Shown here: one piece after another, positions 35,412-35,774 of the stretch
Layout: every line of letters begins with the position of its first letter
Position numbering within the stretch: the first letter of the stretch is position 1
From: Clostridiales bacterium
GTDB taxonomy: Bacteria > Bacillota > Clostridia > Oscillospirales > Oscillospiraceae
DNA length: 35,774 nucleotides
Assembly (NCBI GenBank): GCA_021202515.1
Contig: JAJQCW010000076.1
Location: forward strand, 1-35,774
Direction of reading: 5' to 3'
Notes under the pieces: model-generated
Told to the model about the DNA's origin: nothing
Databases searched by the model: none
What the model saw: only the letters and a program-made list of their open reading frames with translations
Program-made: the position numbers and the translations under genes

Positions 35412-35774
35412 TAGAAATTGGGGACATCAACTTTCCACGCGACACCACCGTCCAGGCACTCGTCGAAGCACAGAACGTCACCAACGGTTACCTGGCAGCC
35501 ATTGCAGCGAACAGCGTTGCTGCCATGGCTACGGATTACTCCGCAATCAGAAAGGTTGTCCGTCAGGGCCTGGCATCCTCCGCCTTCACCATCGGCGACC
35601 AGATCAACGTCAACTGGACAGATTCCGTTGCCGGGAAAACCTACGAATGGCCTTTCGATGTCGTTCACTTCGGGGACGTGGAACTGGCGGACGGCGAGAC
35701 CGTCCCCGGAATGTTCCTGCAGGCGCACTATTGCAGCCCATTCGGAATCCCGTTCGATGCACGAGAGGCATTTT
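35408..35774 (+). CDS. Partial structural (receptor-binding region) protein, runs off window
   Basis: ATG 35408 overlaps the preceding stop (ATGA) behind GAGGAGGAAG. The 122 visible residues start MIEIGDINFPRDTTVQALVE and continue with a helix (AIAANSVAAMATDYSAIRKV). A beta part follows (GDQINVNWTDSVAGKTYEWP, FDVVHFGDVELADGETVPGM). This resembles proteins in the receptor-binding region of Gram-positive phages, but the diagnostic part is likely beyond the edge. No stop is reached. Confidence 0.6.
   Translation, partial: MIEIGDINFPRDTTVQALVEAQNVTNGYLAAIAANSVAAMATDYSAIRKVVRQGLASSAFTIGDQINVNWTDSVAGKTYEWPFDVVHFGDVELADGETVPGMFLQAHYCSPFGIPFDAREAF

Noticed and set aside
34037-35774. Diversity-generating retroelement target
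   Set aside because: No reverse transcriptase, template repeat or duplicated variable region is visible in the window. The fibre genes alone do not support it.

Overview
The window reads as part of a temperate-type contractile-tailed bacteriophage or prophage of a G+C-rich Gram-positive host. A gut Clostridia/Oscillospirales-like Bacillota host is my inference. It rests on strong AGGAGG-type ribosome sites, a RecU-type resolvase, a PBSX-type small terminase, an ArpU-like late regulator and a small DUF3789-type protein. No integrase, lysis genes, tRNA, rRNA or CRISPR array are visible.

Layout. (1) 1-6609, rightward early/middle operon: two tandem paralogous small genes, a MazG pyrophosphohydrolase, a DUF551-like protein, an orphan ParB-like protein, an HUH replication-initiator-like protein, a RecU-like resolvase, a zinc-ribbon protein, an ArpU/sigma-like regulator and a PBSX-type small terminase. 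It ends at a bidirectional terminator (6608-6652). (2) 6657-12541, leftward accessory block: an AP2-domain protein and an XRE-type repressor with its own promoter and a 34-bp palindrome, then about a dozen small genes. These include an HTH protein fused to a decayed LAGLIDADG-like domain, a sliding-clamp-like protein, a J-domain protein and a secreted or anchored small protein. Five copies of a structured RNA repeat separate the genes between 9.97 and 11.94 kb. (3) 12.6-13.1 kb, divergent switch: a ribbon-helix-helix repressor gene faces the leftward promoter, and three palindromic operators lie between them. (4) 13.16-13.83 kb, non-coding, with a roughly 290-nt block almost free of T. (5) 13981-35774, rightward late operon: lambda-type packaging and head genes (Nu1-like TerS, GpA-type TerL, portal, ClpP-like protease/scaffold, gpD-like decoration, gpE-like capsid), then a P2/Mu-type contractile tail (sheath, tube, chaperone pair with a T TTT TTG frameshift site, tape measure, gpX, gpD, gpU-like, gp25/W, J, I, fibre). 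The last gene runs off the window.

Control. Three late promoters (13838, 16581, 24699) share a 10-bp tandem direct repeat, ATTGCCGGTY, exactly 28 bp upstream of a TAnnAT -10 box in place of a normal -35. This is a strong candidate for an activator-dependent late regulon, and the ArpU-like protein at 5412 is the best activator candidate in view. The leftward block looks like a separately repressed cargo operon.

The observations I consider most novel are the repeat-punctuated leftward cassette array, the T-depleted block just upstream of the packaging genes, the three-member late promoter family, and the HTH/degenerate-LAGLIDADG (WhiA-like) protein.
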